NCBI RefSeq assembly: GCF_000321225.1
Contig: NW_004450276.1
Coordinates: forward strand, 1,579,141-1,643,140
Length of the DNA stretch: 64,000 nucleotides
Direction: 5' to 3'
From: Odobenus rosmarus divergens
Lineage: Eukaryota; Chordata; Mammalia; Carnivora; Odobenidae
Part shown: positions 38,365 to 50,702 of the stretch, in pieces
Layout of the letters: the number at the start of each line of letters is the position of its first letter
Position numbering within the stretch: the first letter of the stretch is position 1
Program-made: the position numbers and the translations under genes
Notes under the pieces: generated by a model
What the model was told of the DNA's origin: nothing
Database searches by the model: none
Seen by the model: only the letters and a program-made list of their open reading frames with translations

Positions 38365-39092
38365 AGCTGACCCTTGAACCAAACAAGGGTTAGGGGCACC
38401 AACCCCTGTGTACTCAAAAATCCATGTATAACTTTTGAGACTCCAAAAACATAACTACTAATAGCCTAGTGTTGACCAGAAGTCTTACGGATAACAGTCG
38501 AGTAACAGATATAATTTGCACTGTGCAAAAATTAACAAAGGGAAACCACATTAGAATGGAGATGGGAGGCGGGCAGTGGGAGCTCTTCATGCCCACAACT
38601 CCCGGTCAATTGTGGCTCCACAGGAAGAGATGGACCTTGCACTTGGATACCCCTTCACCAAAGGCTCCGGGAAAAGAAAGGCTTAACTCCTCCCACTGGC
38701 AATGAGAGACCATCACAATTCAGCCAATGAAAAGCCACTATACTTCCAGCTCCCAGTTAACTCCTATCGGCTACCCTCTCCTCTACAAAAGGGCATTCTT
38801 TTCCTTTGTTCAGTGCACTCAACCTAAGCTTTGCCATGGCTTGCTTGTCCTTGATTGCAATTCTCGGCTCTTCCTGAATAAACCCATTTTTGCTGATAAA
38901 ATAACTGACAGTTTTATTTTTAAGGTTACCAACTGCATTCTTACAGTACAGCAAGCTAAAGAAAATGTTAAGAAAATCATAAGGAAGAGAAAATATACCT
39001 ACAGTACTATACTGTATTTATCGGGAAAAAAAATGTGCATATAAGGGGACCCAGACAGTTCAAATCCATGCTATTCAAGGATCAACTGACTG
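38365..39092. mobile_element. Tigger-like (TcMar) DNA transposon, split by an LTR
   Basis: Terminal inverted repeats: CAGCTGACCCTTGAAC at the left, and at the right GTTCAAATCC...TTCAAGGATCAACTGACTGT, whose reverse contains CAGTTGATCCTTGAA. Inside are TAACTACTAATAGCCTAGTG and AAGAAAATCATAAGGAAGAG. It is non-autonomous, with no transposase frame, and is interrupted at about 38520-38935. Confidence 0.8.
38530..38925 (+). mobile_element. Solitary LTR nested in the Tigger element
   Basis: Foreign to the Tigger sequence. It shows promoter-like CCTCTCCTCTACAAAAGGGC and a polyadenylation signal in TTCCTGAATAAACCCATT. Exact ends and family are not determined. Confidence 0.6.
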
Positions 39093-39579
39093 TATATGGC
39101 ACATTGAATATATCCTCCAAAGGCAGTGTGTAAAGGTACCACTTCGTTCCAACTGAGATTCCCACGAGAGAATTTAACCATTTTCAAAATGAATTGTCTT
39201 TGCAACCTACAACTCCAATTTTCTGGAATACTAGTTTAAAAATTATATGTTCAAGAATCTCAGTGCTTTTACAATAACTTGTAACAATAACAAGATAATG
39301 GAAATGATTTTACAATAATTTCAAAAGCACAGGTTATGCCCTATAAAATTGTCTTTAGAAATAATTATGCCCATGGACATGAATGTTCTCAAGAATTACT
39401 GGCTGATTATCTTTAGCATGCACAAATCATTTTTCATACTTTGTGACACAAAGTTTTTCAAATTTGTGAATGGGAGCAAATTTTGCCACTCCAAGATATG
39501 CCTCTTTCGCATACTGATTATTTTAAGCTGGTTATTTTTAAGAAATGGCAGACTCAGGGGAAGCTCTGAAAACTGAATA

Positions 39580-39990
39580 CAAGTTACCCGTTTGCAAGAG
39601 ACATTTACATTTATAAGGGAAATCTCCCTTTTTAAGGGTGTCTCCCTCCCTGTAGCAGGAAAAGAGGAATAACTCAATCTCTAGAAACTCTTACCAATGA
39701 AGAAGGAAGCAACTTAAATCTGCACAACCTTACCCTTGTTTAAGGTGCATTTCCTGGTACCCTCCCATAACTGACTCCTCACCCCCCACGTCTTTTGTCT
39801 TTAGTTGAAGACGGTATTTAAAAGTATTGGTATTAAAGTGGCTTTGGCCACTTTGGAGGGTTACTCAGCCTCTGCCATATACATGCTACCAAACTTTTGC
39901 TTTTATCCTATTAACCTGTTGTATATCGATTTAATTATTTGACCAACCAAAAAACCTAGAAGGGAAGAAAGGAGAACTTCTCCACTTCTC
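39580..39990 (+). mobile_element. Solitary LTR-like segment
   Basis: Ends like many ERV LTRs: AACTTTTGCTTTTATCCTAT, then TTTAATTATTTGACCAACCA and AACCTAGAAGGGAAG. A weak TATA-like GGTATTTAAAAG lies upstream. Confidence 0.5.
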
Positions 39991-40029
39991 TCTTTGAGAA
40001 TACAAACAAGATAGATCTAACCGTCCCTA

Positions 40030-40620
40030 CAGAGAGCAAGATGGAGTCACTCCTGTCAAGCAGTGACGTAAGCAGCCAAGGGCATTACAGCTAAGACCAG
40101 ATTTCACGAAACCAACCCAGAACTGATAACCAGCAGAACCAGAAGAGGCCTGCCAAGGCCCATGATTGATTAAACTCCTTTGAAAGGGGAGGACTTTTGT
40201 AGCCTACCATCAGGCTCTCCAGACACTGACCCTTTCACGTCTGACCACATTGAAAAGGCAACTGCCACCGAAGGCTCAGTCCATTGATCTCTGAACATAA
40301 CAGAGATCGTCCACTGCTTGAACACAATAAGCAGAAAGCTCCAAGGGCTGACCCGGACCACACCAAGTCCTCATCCAACTGCATGCTCATGGACTGACTC
40401 CGTGTCTGGTTTGTGAAATTCTTACCCCTTGTACTTTCTTTGTTGTGTGCCGTAGAACTGTGCTTTGCTTTGTGTGACGTGGATGAAGCCAAGTTACATG
40501 CATAGCGAAATGGAATCCTGACCCTGTTTTAGGATGTTAACCTTGCTTTATGGCTGAATAAAGCTGACACTGTGGAAAGACACAACTCATGTATGCGCCT
40601 TCATAGCCTACGACTAGTGT
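40030..40620 (+). mobile_element. Solitary LTR-like segment
   Basis: An isolated region of about 590 bp with a late polyadenylation signal (GGCTGAATAAAGCTGACAC) and no coding content. It resembles an ERV LTR, but I cannot name the family. Confidence 0.45.
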
Positions 40621-42319
40621 CAGACCTGGACTAGCGAACTTCCAAAGTGTGTACAGCTAAATCTACCAGAGCAATAATCATCTTCTTAATGGTAAAAGCA
40701 GCTGTAAATCCAGACATCCCTGGGACGCAGGAACACTTTTCTCAAGTTTACTCACGGCATTCAGTAGCTCTTTCAAGGGATTCTTTTTCTGCCCCCCAAA
40801 GAGAGGCTGCGGAACCTTTGCACCCTGGAACTACAGAGCAGCTAATATTAGTGACTCTAAAAAGAATCCGTGCACCTGTCCAAGGAGGAGATATATTTAT
40901 TTCCTTTTCTTCTCTTTATGTCCCTTCTGCTGTGTGCAGGCCTCTCCTCCCTCTATTCCTCTGTTAGCGCCTCATCTCTCAAAATGTTTGGGTTTCTCTG
41001 TAATTCCTGAAAAAAGCTTCATTCCTACAACCAGGCAGTCAGAGGACTTCTGTTTCACTTTCACCCCAATGCCTGTGGGCTCAAGGAAACCGTCTATTAA
41101 GGGCACACTGAATTAGTACACAAGGCCAGGCAGTGCTCAGGCAGCCCTGCCTGGTGTCGCAACGAACCACCTCCGCTGTGACACCCACGCGTGAACAGTC
41201 CTGTCTGAGGCACATCATTTTCCAGCCATGAGAAGGAGCGCCCAGCCTCCTTGGGGAGAGAGGCCTGCAAAGGAAGTTGTGGAGTCATAGGAACCTCTAA
41301 TAGAACATAAAAGACCACCCCTGACCACCTCTAAGGCGACAGGTGGACAGTGAGACACCATTTCTTCCCGAACGCCGGATCTCCTCATCCACCTACTCCA
41401 CAAAGCCAGGGAACGGGCAGGACATTTCTGCGTGTCCCTCAGGCCCGGACTGGCTTGCCCACCCACGTGTCTGTGAGCCTATGGAAGCCCAGCAGTGCCC
41501 GCAGCCCCGATCTGGGCCCTCTCCACCTGCCACCACCACCCGGCCCCGACAAGCGTGTCCTGCAGCTCCCACCAGACCTCAGGAAAACCAGGACCCAGGT
41601 GATCCCCATCACAGCGGACGCGGAGAACTCCCTGCAAGCCTGAAAAAAGGCAGGCTCCAATGAAGACACAGGATGGGAAGCCGAAAAAAAGAGGCAGAAT
41701 GCAAGATTTAAAGCCTCTTTTCAAACTATTTCAGAAACCAGAGCTCAAAGCAACTTGAAAGCGTACTGAATGTTGAAAATCAAGGCATGTAAGGTATTCT
41801 TACTCCTAAAAAGCAAAGGAGTAAAGATACCAAAGTGAAATATATTGTTCTCAAAAATACAGTTTGATGGCCATCGTGTATTTGGAGGGTGGGGTGGAGA
41901 GGAAGGGTGTCAAAGAGTGTGAAAACCAGCTGTGGCAGAGTTATGCTTAGCTATGCGGCCCTTTTACAAGCTCTAGTTCACACTCGTCTTGAAATTCCGA
42001 AGCTCACAATTATGATCCCAGTGTGAATATAGACAACAAGAAAATGTCAAATGAAACATGATTACAACTTTCAATATAACAGCGCCTGGTTCTCTCCCTT
42101 CCAGACTATTCACATTCTTATGAAAGTATACAGGTCTAACGCAAGATGACAACCACACATTTCGATGGCAACAGATGAGTGCTTCAGAAATGTGTCAGAT
42201 GCAGGGAAGAAATGCTGTTACCAAGAGGGCATATGGAACCCCGTGGAGAAATCACTCGCAGCTGATGAAGCAGCAGGTCCAGGGAGAAAAAAATTAGGGG
42301 GGCTTTGACTGTCCTCCCA
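40621..42319. other. Unannotated stretch
   Basis: No named repeat. A GC-richer part at 41100-41700 has overlapping open frames in several phases but no recognisable protein. Confidence 0.3.
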
Positions 42320-42335
42320 CTGTCTGCCTTTCTTT

Positions 42336-42850
42336 TTTTTTAAATTTTATTATGTTATGTTAATCACCATACATTACATCATTAGCTTTTGAGGTAGTGT
42401 TCCATGATTCATTGTCTGCGTATAACACCCAGTGCTCCATGCAGTATGTGCCCTCTTTAATACCCATCACCAGGCTAACCCATCCCCCCACCCCCCAAGA
42501 ACCCTCAGTTTGTTTCTCAGAGTCCATAGTTTCTCATGGTTCGTCTCCCCCTCTGATTTCCCCCCCTTCATTTTTCCCTTCCCACTATCTTCTTTTTTTT
42601 TTTTTTTAACATATAATGTATTATTTGTTTCAGAGGTACAGGTCTGTGATTCAACAGTCTTACACAATTCACAGCACTCACCATAGCACATACCCTCCCC
42701 AATGTCTATCACCCAGCCACCCCATCCCTCCGACCCCCCCACCATTCCAGCAACCCTCAGTTTGTTTCCTGAGATTAAGAATTCCTCATATCAGTGAGGT
42801 CATATGACACTTGTCTTTCTCTGATTGACTTATTTCTCTCAGCATAATAC
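42336..42850 (-). mobile_element. 5'-truncated carnivore L1, antisense, with perfect target duplication
   Basis: L1 3' UTR reversed: TTAATCACCATACATTACAT, CAGTGCTCCATGCAGTATG, CTGATTGACTTATTTCTCTC. The 16-bp duplication CTGTCTGCCTTTCTTT flanks it exactly, at 42320-42335 and 42851-42866. The open frames inside are noncoding shadows. Confidence 0.95.
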
Positions 42851-43547
42851 CTGTCTGCCTTTCTTTACCTGAGCAGAGAGCACCTGCCCCAACCAGAAGG
42901 TCAGGTGGTTATTCCCACACAGGAGGGACTGGCTTCCCAAGGCAGTTGCTGTGCCAGGTCCTCGTTTATGGCTCCCTTTCTGCATTCTCCTGAGACTCTG
43001 TCTATGCAGAGTGTAGTATATTATATTACATTATATCGTAAAACAAAACTGAAGGAATGGAAGGGGACGGAACAGGGCTTCGGTCTTCACGCCCTGGGAT
43101 GTAAAGGGGGTGGCAGCTATGCGGAGAGCCCCAGGGCCCCAGCCCCGGGTTTCAGGTGACATTTGTCATGCATCAATGCTGGCAGCAACCGAAGTCCAGG
43201 CCGATTAGGACAACCCAGCAATACGTGTCCATTCTGGCACTTCTGAGATCAACACGTGGGAGCGAGAGACAGATTTGCGGTCCAGTCTTTAAAAAAGTAA
43301 ATTAGTAAATTTTATGTTACCTGTAATTCACAATTTTTTCAAATCAGATTTTAAAAATTCAAGTATTTGTTGACGGGCTCTATGGCTCAGCGTCCCCTCC
43401 GGTGTGTGCTCTGAGAAGGGGAACGTTTCGGCCCCTGCTGGGAGCCACAAGGAGTGTCTGAGGTGCACAAGGCTAGAGAGAGGCCTCCTCCTGTAGAGGT
43501 GTCTACATTTAAAAGAGGCTAAAAAAAACCCATACATAAAACGTGTT

Positions 43548-43563
43548 AAAAGATTCTCTAACT
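43548..43563. repeat. Left target-site duplication of the large L1
   Basis: AAAAGATTCTCTAACT, preceded by TT, so the nick site reads TT/AAAA as for L1 endonuclease. An identical copy lies at 50919-50934. Confidence 0.85.
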
Positions 43564-44131
43564 GGATCCCTCTGTGTTACACGATCTTTGTCCCGTTAGT
43601 GCCCACAGTTCTTGGTCATGCCGCTTCGAAGAATGAAAAGGTAGACCAGACGAAGAGTGGTGGGCAGCAAGGCAAAGTTGATTGAGCAAGAGTACAAAGC
43701 TCCTGGAGAGGGAGGGGGGCCCGCGAGGGCTGCCTTCAGGGTGTCTAAGTTTAGGGGATTTTATGAGCTCTTTTGCGGAACTATCTTAAGCAATCAGGGT
43801 GTGCTGAGTCGTGCTAATCAGGGCTTTGGTCATGTATCTGTCTACCTATTAGGTTAATATCTCTGTGCTGACGGTCTTTTTTTGCTAACATCTGGGGGCT
43901 TTTGTCTTAACTGCCCCTGCCTGTGATATTGACAAATGTTTTGTGGTCCATTGTCTTACTTGAGGATGTTTTGCAGAAGTCATTTCTGCAAGGGCTGCAA
44001 AACAGAATGCTAGTGTGGTCTTGTCTACACCCCAGAACAGGATGTCAGTGCTGTTTTATTTTAGCTGTCCTGACTCCATATTTTCTTGCTGGGGACCCTG
44101 GCCCTACTACCTAACTGTCCAACTCACTCCT
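43564..44131 (-). mobile_element. LTR-like segment, antisense, inside the L1 target duplication
   Basis: About 570 bp with antisense LTR character. Read on the minus strand it starts TGAGTTGGACAGTTAGG and has a near-polyadenylation motif (AATCAACTTTGCCTTGCTG). It lies between the left duplication and the apparent L1 5' end, which makes it unusual. Alternatively it could be an unfamiliar extension of this L1's 5' UTR. Confidence 0.5.
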
Positions 44132-45269
44132 AACATCTGGAAGATGGGGGCAGAGTACAAAGACCCTAGGCTCGCCTCATCCCATGAACACAACCAGATA
44201 ACTATCAAGTCATTCTGAATACCCCAAAAGTTGGCCTGAAGTCTGACAGAACAAAGTCCACAACTAAGGGGAGAGAAGAGGCCACATGAAGAAGGTAGGA
44301 AGCGTGGAGACATGGTTTAGTAGAGAAACGGATAGTGAATTCTGCAGAGGGGAGGGAGCCATTGTCGTGGAGAAGGGAAAGAGAGAGAGAGAGACGCACA
44401 AAGGGGAACTCACAAGGAGAATGCTTCCCCAAAGCCGCAAGTGGGGGAGAAAATGGGAAGGACTGAATTTCATGAGTTCCTGCAACCAGTGCGGCTTAAA
44501 GCCTGGGGTTGTAAAAAGTCAGTAGGCTAGGCTGGGATAGAGCCTGGAGGACACTGCACTGCTCCTGGGGAGAAGGCAGGCAAACAAGGCCGGGGCATGG
44601 GGGGCGCAGTGCAGATGGCATGGAAACAGTGATCTGAAAGAACACAGTGGGAAGATTATACACTAGCCTCAGAGAGCATCCCTGGGAGGCAACAAAGGAG
44701 CTAGCTGGCACCCTTTCCCTCCCCTGCCCCTCAGCAGAAACACAGAGCCACCTGCAGGAAACAGCACAGCACCAACACTGGCTGCCTAACTTGCTTAATC
44801 CAAGTCCCACAGCCTCGCGCTTTGGCGGAATTGCCCTTCTCAGTCAAGCCTGCCTCAGTCCCAGTGTGGCAGGCCCCTTCTCCAGAAGAGCAGTAGAAAC
44901 CCCTGCCCACACCAAGTCTCCCAACCAGAGAGGTCTGCAGGGCCTCAGTTCTAGTGGAAGTAGCATCAGGTCTCATTTCACAAGCAGACCAGAGCACGCC
45001 TCATTAAAACTCACCACACTCAGGCCAAGGACCCAACACTGCCCACAGCCGGCCAGGAGAGCCTCTGCAGACCACTGGCCTGAAGGACAGAGCAGCCAGA
45101 ACACAACAGCAGAGCATGCAGAACACACCAGAGATACTCCCTGAAGTGTCAGACCCTGGGTACTTTATGACCCCTTCTTCATAAAGCCATTACTTTCAGG
45201 AACAGAAAACATAACTGGCTTTTCTAACACAGAGAAGAAGGCAGAGACTCAGACAAAACACCAAGACAG

Positions 45270-46320
45270 AGGAGTTCATCCCAAATGAAAGACAAGATAA
45301 GGCCAGAGTCAGAGATCTAAGTGAAACAGATAGAAATAACATACCTGATGGAAAACTTAAAGCAGCAATCATAAGGATACTCACTGGGCTTGAGAAAACA
45401 ATAGAAAACATCAGGGAGACCCTTACCACAGAGATAAAAGAGTTAAAAAAGAATCAATCAGAAATTAAGTATGCAATAAATGAGACTGGAAACAGATCTG
45501 ATGCAATGAATAGCAGATGGAAGAAGCAAAGTGATGAATTTGTGACCTAGAAGACAAAATGATGGAAAATAATGAAGCTGAATAAAAGAGAGAAAGATGA
45601 TGCAACATGAGAAAAGACTTAGGGAACTCAGTGACTCCATCAAGCATAATAACATTCATATCATAGGAGTCCCAGAAGAAGATGAAGAGAGAGAAAAGGG
45701 AACAGAAAATTTACTTGAGGAAATAATAGATGAAAACTTCCCTAATCTGGGGAAGAAAACAGACATCCAGATCCAGGAGACACAGAGAACACTCAACAAA
45801 AGCAGGCCAACACCAGGACATATTATAATTAAATTTGCAAAATATCATGATAAAGAAAAAATCTTAAAAGCAGCAAGACAGGGGCGCCTGGGTGGTGCCG
45901 TTGGTTAAGCAGCCAACTCTTGATTTCTGCTCAGGTCATGAACTCAGGGTCCTGGGATTGAGTCCTATGTCAGGCTCCCTGCTCAGCAGGGATTCTGCTT
46001 CAGGATATTGTCTCTCTCTATCTGACCCTCCCCCTGCTTGTGCATACTCTCTCTCTCTCACATAAATAAATAAATCTTTAAAAAAAAAAAAAAGCAGCAG
46101 GACAAAAGAAGTCCTTAACTTACAAGGGAAAACCCATGAAGCTAGCTGGAGATTTCTCAACACAAACTTGGCAAGCATGATATATTCAAAGTGCTGAATG
46201 GGAAAAATCTGCAGCTAAGAATACTCTATCCAGCAAGGCTATGATTCAGAATGGGAGAAATAAAGAGTTTCCCAGACAAAAACTAAAGGAGTTCATGACA
46301 ACTAAATCAGCCCCATAAGA
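45270..46320 (+). pseudogene. L1 ORF1 remnant (RNA-binding protein)
   Basis: The best-preserved stretch is the open frame 45597-45908, with LRELSDSIKHNNIHIIGVPE, EEIIDENFPNLGKK and the PGHIIIKFAKYHDKEKIL region typical of the L1 ORF1p RNA-recognition domain. The protein forms the L1 RNA particle in intact elements. Earlier parts (45270-45590) contain several stops. A SINE at 45881-46093 splits the frame just after KILKAARQ, and the continuation lies at about 46094-46300. Confidence 0.88.
45881..46093 (+). mobile_element. CAN SINE in L1 ORF1, older type
   Basis: GGGGCGCCTGGGTGGTGCCG head, CAACTCTTGATTTCTGCTC body. Flanked by AAAAGCAGCAAGACA and AAAAGCAGCAGGACA. Confidence 0.96.
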
Positions 46321-46928
46321 AATATTAAAGAGGACTCTTTGAGTGGAATGGAAAGACCAAAAGTGACAAAGACAAAGGATCAGGGAAAATCTCCAGAAAC
46401 AACAACAAAACAAAAAATAAAATGCCAAGAAATACATATCTGTCAATAATTACTCTGAATGTAAGTGGACAAAATACTCCAGTCAAAAGACACAGGGTAT
46501 CAGAATGCATAAAAAACAGGACCCATCTATATGCTACCTACAAGAGATTCGTTTTAGACCTAAAGATACCTGCAGATTGAAAGTGAGGGGACGGAGAAAC
46601 ATTTATCATGCAAATGGATTTGAAAAGAAAGCCGGGGTAGCAAGACTTCTATCAGACAAAAATTGACTTTAAAATAAAGACTGTAACAAGAAACAAATAG
46701 GACACTATCTTATAATACAGGAAACAATCCAACAAGAAGATCTAACAGTTGTAATAATTTATGTACCCAACATGGGAGCACACGAATATATAAAATTATA
46801 ATAAACCTAAAGAAACTAATCGATTATAATACAATAATGGTAGGGGACTTTAACATCCCACTCACATGAACAGACAGATCATCTAAACAGAAAATGATGT
46901 ACTATACAGTGGCCAATTGAACATAATA

Positions 46929-46965
46929 AAAATAAATAAATAAATAAATAAATAAACAAACAGAA
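46929..46965. repeat. (AAAT)n microsatellite
   Basis: AAATAAATAAATAAATAAAT-type run inside L1 ORF2. Confidence 0.9.
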
Positions 46966-47308
46966 AATCAACAAGGAAACACTGGCTTTGAATGACACAC
47001 TGGACCAGATGGACTTAACAGATATATTCAGAACATTCTATCCTAAAACAGCAGACTACACATTCTTTTCAAGTGCACATGGGACATTTTCCAGAACAGA
47101 TCACATATTAGGTCACAATCAAGCCTCAACAAATACAAAAAGACTGAGATCATACCATGCATCTTTTCTGACCAGAAAGCTGTGAAACCTGAAGTCAACC
47201 AGAAGAAAAAATTGGGAAAGACCACAAATACATGGGGGTTAAATAACATGCTACTAAACAATGAATGGGTCAAGCAAGAAATCAAAGAAGAAATTAAAAA
47301 ATACATGG

Positions 47309-47503
47309 AGGGGTGCCTGGGTGGCCCAGTAGGTTAAGCACCTGACTCTTGATTTTGTCTCAGGTCATGAGATCGAGCCCCATGTTGGGCTCACTCTGGG
47401 TGTGGAGCCTGCATAAGAGTTTCTCTCTCTCCCTCTCCCTCCCCCAGCCCTGCTGCCTTGAATGCACTCTCTAAAAAAAATAAGAATTAAAAAAAAAATT
47501 TTA
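47309..47503 (+). mobile_element. CAN SINE in L1 ORF2, older type
   Basis: GAGGGGTGCCTGGGTGGCCC head, CTGACTCTTGATTTTGTCTC body. Flanked by AAATACATG on both sides. Internal deletion after AGGTCATGA. Confidence 0.94.
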
Positions 47504-47846
47504 AATACATGACAACAAAAGAAAAAACACAACAGTTCAAAACCTTTGGGATGCAGCAGAAGTGGTCCTAAGAGAGAATATATACTAATACAGGCCTACC
47601 TCCAGAAGCAAGAAAAAGCCCAAACAACCTAACTTTACACCTAAAGGAGCTAAAAAAATAAAAATCAAAACAAAAAAAGCAAGCAAAGCCTAAAGCCAGA
47701 AGAAGGAAATAATAAAGATCAGAGCATAAATAAATGATATAGAAACTAAAAAACAATAGAACAGATCAATGAAATCAGGAGCTGGTTCCTTGAAAAAATT
47801 AATAAAATTGATAAATCCCTAACCAGACTTATCAAAAAGAAAAGAG

Positions 47847-48043
47847 ATCACAGTGACTGGGTGGCTCAGTTGGTTAAGCGTCTGACTATTAGTTTCCACT
47901 CAAGTCATGATCACAGGGCAGTGATTGAGCCCCACGTCAGGCTCCACACTGGGCATGAAGCCTGCTTAAGATTCTCTCACTCCCTCTCTCTCCTCTCCTT
48001 TGCTCTCTGCCCCTCTCCCAATCACATTCTCTCTCTCTCAAAA

Positions 48044-48099
<56 letters not shown>

Positions 48100-48110
48100 A
48101 AAAGAGAAAG
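47847..48110 (+). mobile_element. CAN SINE in L1 ORF2 with (GAAA)n tail
   Basis: ACTGGGTGGCTCAGTTGGTT head, GACTATTAGTTTCCACTCA body. The tail has expanded into a GAAA microsatellite at 48043-48104. Confidence 0.93.
48043..48104. repeat. (GAAA)n microsatellite from a SINE tail
   Basis: About 15 uninterrupted GAAA units at the 3' end of the SINE at 47847. Confidence 0.95.
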
Positions 48111-48613
48111 GACCCAATAAAATCACAAATGAGAGAGGAGAAATAACACCAACAGCACAGAAATACAAACAATTATCAGAGATTACGAAAAACTATATGC
48201 CAACAAATTGGACAAACTGGAAGAAATGGATAAATTCCCAGAAACATACAAACTACCAAAACTGAAATAAGAAGAAATAGAACAGACTGATAACCAGCAA
48301 AGAAACTGAATCAGTAATAAAAAAATCTCCCAAGAAACAAAAGTCCAGGGCCAGATGTCTTCACAGGAAAATTCTACCAAATATTTAAAGAAGAGTTAAT
48401 ACCTATTCTTCTCAAGCTATCCCAAAAAATAGAAAAGGGAGGAAAACTTCCAAATTCATTCTATGAGGCCAGCATTACCCTGATACTAAAACCAAACAAA
48501 GACTCCACTAAAAAAAGAAAACTACAATCCAATATCCCTGATAAAAATGGATGTAAAAATTCTCAATAAAATACCAGCAAACCGAATCCAGTAAAACATT
48601 AAAAGAATAATTC

Positions 48614-48815
48614 AGGGGCACCAGGGTGGCTCAGTCATTGAGCATCTACCTTTGGCTTGGGTCGTGGTCCCGGGGTCCTGGGATTGAGCCCCGCATCGCA
48701 CTCTCTGCTTGGCGGGAGGCCTGCTTCTCTTTCTCCCACTCCCCCTGCTTGTGTTCCCTCTCTCACTGAGTCTCTCTTTGTCAAATAAACAAATAAAATC
48801 TTAAAAAAAAAAAAA
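48614..48815 (+). mobile_element. CAN SINE in L1 ORF2, younger type
   Basis: GGGGCACCAGGGTGGCTCAG head, A-rich tail. Flanked by AAGAATAATTCA and AAGAATTACTCA. Confidence 0.94.
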
Positions 48816-49822
48816 AGAATTACTCACCACAGTCAAGTGGGATTTATTCCTGGGTTGCAAGTACGGTTCAATAGTCACAAATTAATCAACATGATACACC
48901 ACATTAAAAAAAAGAAAGGATAAGAACCACATGATCCTCTCAATAAATGCAGGAAAAGCATTTGACAAAGTGCAACATCCACTCATGATAAGAAACCTCA
49001 ACAAAGTTGGTTTAGAGGGAACATACCTCAATATAATCAATATAAGAAAAACCCACAGCTAATATCATCCTCAATGGGAAAAAACTGAGAGCTTTTCCTC
49101 TATGGTCAGAAACAAGACAGGTATGTCCACTCTCACCCATTATTCAACATAGTACTAGAAGTCCTAGCTACAGCAATCAGACAACAAAAAAAAGAAATAA
49201 AAGGCATCCAAATTGGCAAGGAAGAAGTAAAATTTTCACTATTTGCAGGTAACATGATACAGGTAACTTTCAGGAAACCCTGAAAGACTCCACCAAAAAT
49301 TTGCTGGAACTGATACATAAATTCAGTAAAGCTGCAGGATACAAGATCAATGTACAGAAATCTATTTCATTTCTGTACACCAATTATGAAGCAGCAGAAA
49401 GATAAATTAAGGAATTGATCCCATTTACAACTGCACCAAAAACCGCAAGATACCTAGCAATAAACCTAACCAAAGAGGTAAAAGACCTGTACTCTGAAAA
49501 CCGTAAAACACTGATGAAAGAAACTGAAGAGAATGCAAAGAAATGGAAAGACATTCCATGCTCATGGATCAGAAGAACAAATATTGTTAAAATACTATAT
49601 TACCCAAAGCAATCTACACATTTAATGCACTCCCTATCAAAATGCTAACAGCATTTTTCACAGAACTAGAACAAAATTTGTATATACAAAAACCCTGAAT
49701 AGCCAAAGCAACCTTGAAAAAGAAAAGCAAAGCTGGAGACATCACAATTCCAGACATCAAGTTATATTACAAAGCTGTAGTGATCAAAACAGTACGGTAT
49801 TGGCATAAAAAATAGACACACA

Positions 49823-49994
49823 GGGGCGCCTGGGTGGCTCAGATGGTTAAGCATCTGCCTTCGGCTCAGGTCATGATCCCGGGGTCCTGGGATCGAGTCC
49901 CGCATCGGGCTCCCTGCTCCTTGGGAGCCTGCTTCTCCCTCTGCTTCTCTCTCTCTCTCTCTCTGACTCTCATGAATAAATAAATAAAACATGT
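49823..49994 (+). mobile_element. CAN SINE in L1, younger type
   Basis: GGGGCGCCTGGGTGGCTCAG head, CATCTGCCTTCGGCTCAGG body. Identical flanks AAAAAATAGACACACAG indicate a relatively recent insertion. Confidence 0.96.
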
Positions 49995-50504
49995 AAAAAA
50001 AATAGACACACAGATCAACAGAACAAAATAGAAAACTCAGAAATGAACCCACACCTATACAGTCAATTAATCTTTGACAAAGCAGAAAAGATTACCCAAT
50101 GGGAAAAAGACAGTCTCTTCAACAAATGGTGTTGAGAAAACTGGACAGCAACATGCAAAAGAATGAAACTGGACTACTTTCTTACACCATACACAAAAAT
50201 AAATTCAAAATAAAGACATAAATGTGAGACATGAAACCATTAAAATCCTAAAGGAGAACACAGGCAGTAACCTCTCTAACATTGGCTGTAGCAAATTCTT
50301 ACTTGATACATCTCCTGAGGCAAGGGAAGCAAAATCAAAAATAAACTATTAGAACTACATCAAAATAAAAAGCTTCTACACAATGAAGGAAATAATCACC
50401 AAAACTAAAAGGCAACCCATGGAATGAGAGAAATATTTGCAAATGACATAACTGATAGAGGGTTAATATCCAAAATATATAAAGAACTTATAAAACTAAA
50501 CACT

Positions 50505-50702
50505 CTGGGGCCCTGGGTGGCTCAGTCGGCTAAGCAGTTGCCTTGGGCTCAGGTCATGATCCCAGGGCCCTGGGATCAAGCCCCACATCAGGCTCTCTGC
50601 TCAGCGGGGAGCCCACTTCTCCCTTTCCCTCTGCCTGCCACCCCCCCTCCCGCTTTTGCGCTTGCTCTCTCTGTGTCAAATAAATAAATAAAATCTTTAA
50701 AA
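50505..50702 (+). mobile_element. CAN SINE in L1 ORF2 end, younger type
   Basis: CTGGGGCCCTGGGTGGCTCA head and CAAATAAATAAATAAAATC tail. The target duplication is not clean. Confidence 0.92.

Noticed and set aside
41343..41724. Overlapping open frames on both strands in a GC-richer pocket
   Set aside because: Open in several phases at once because of composition; no recognisable protein.
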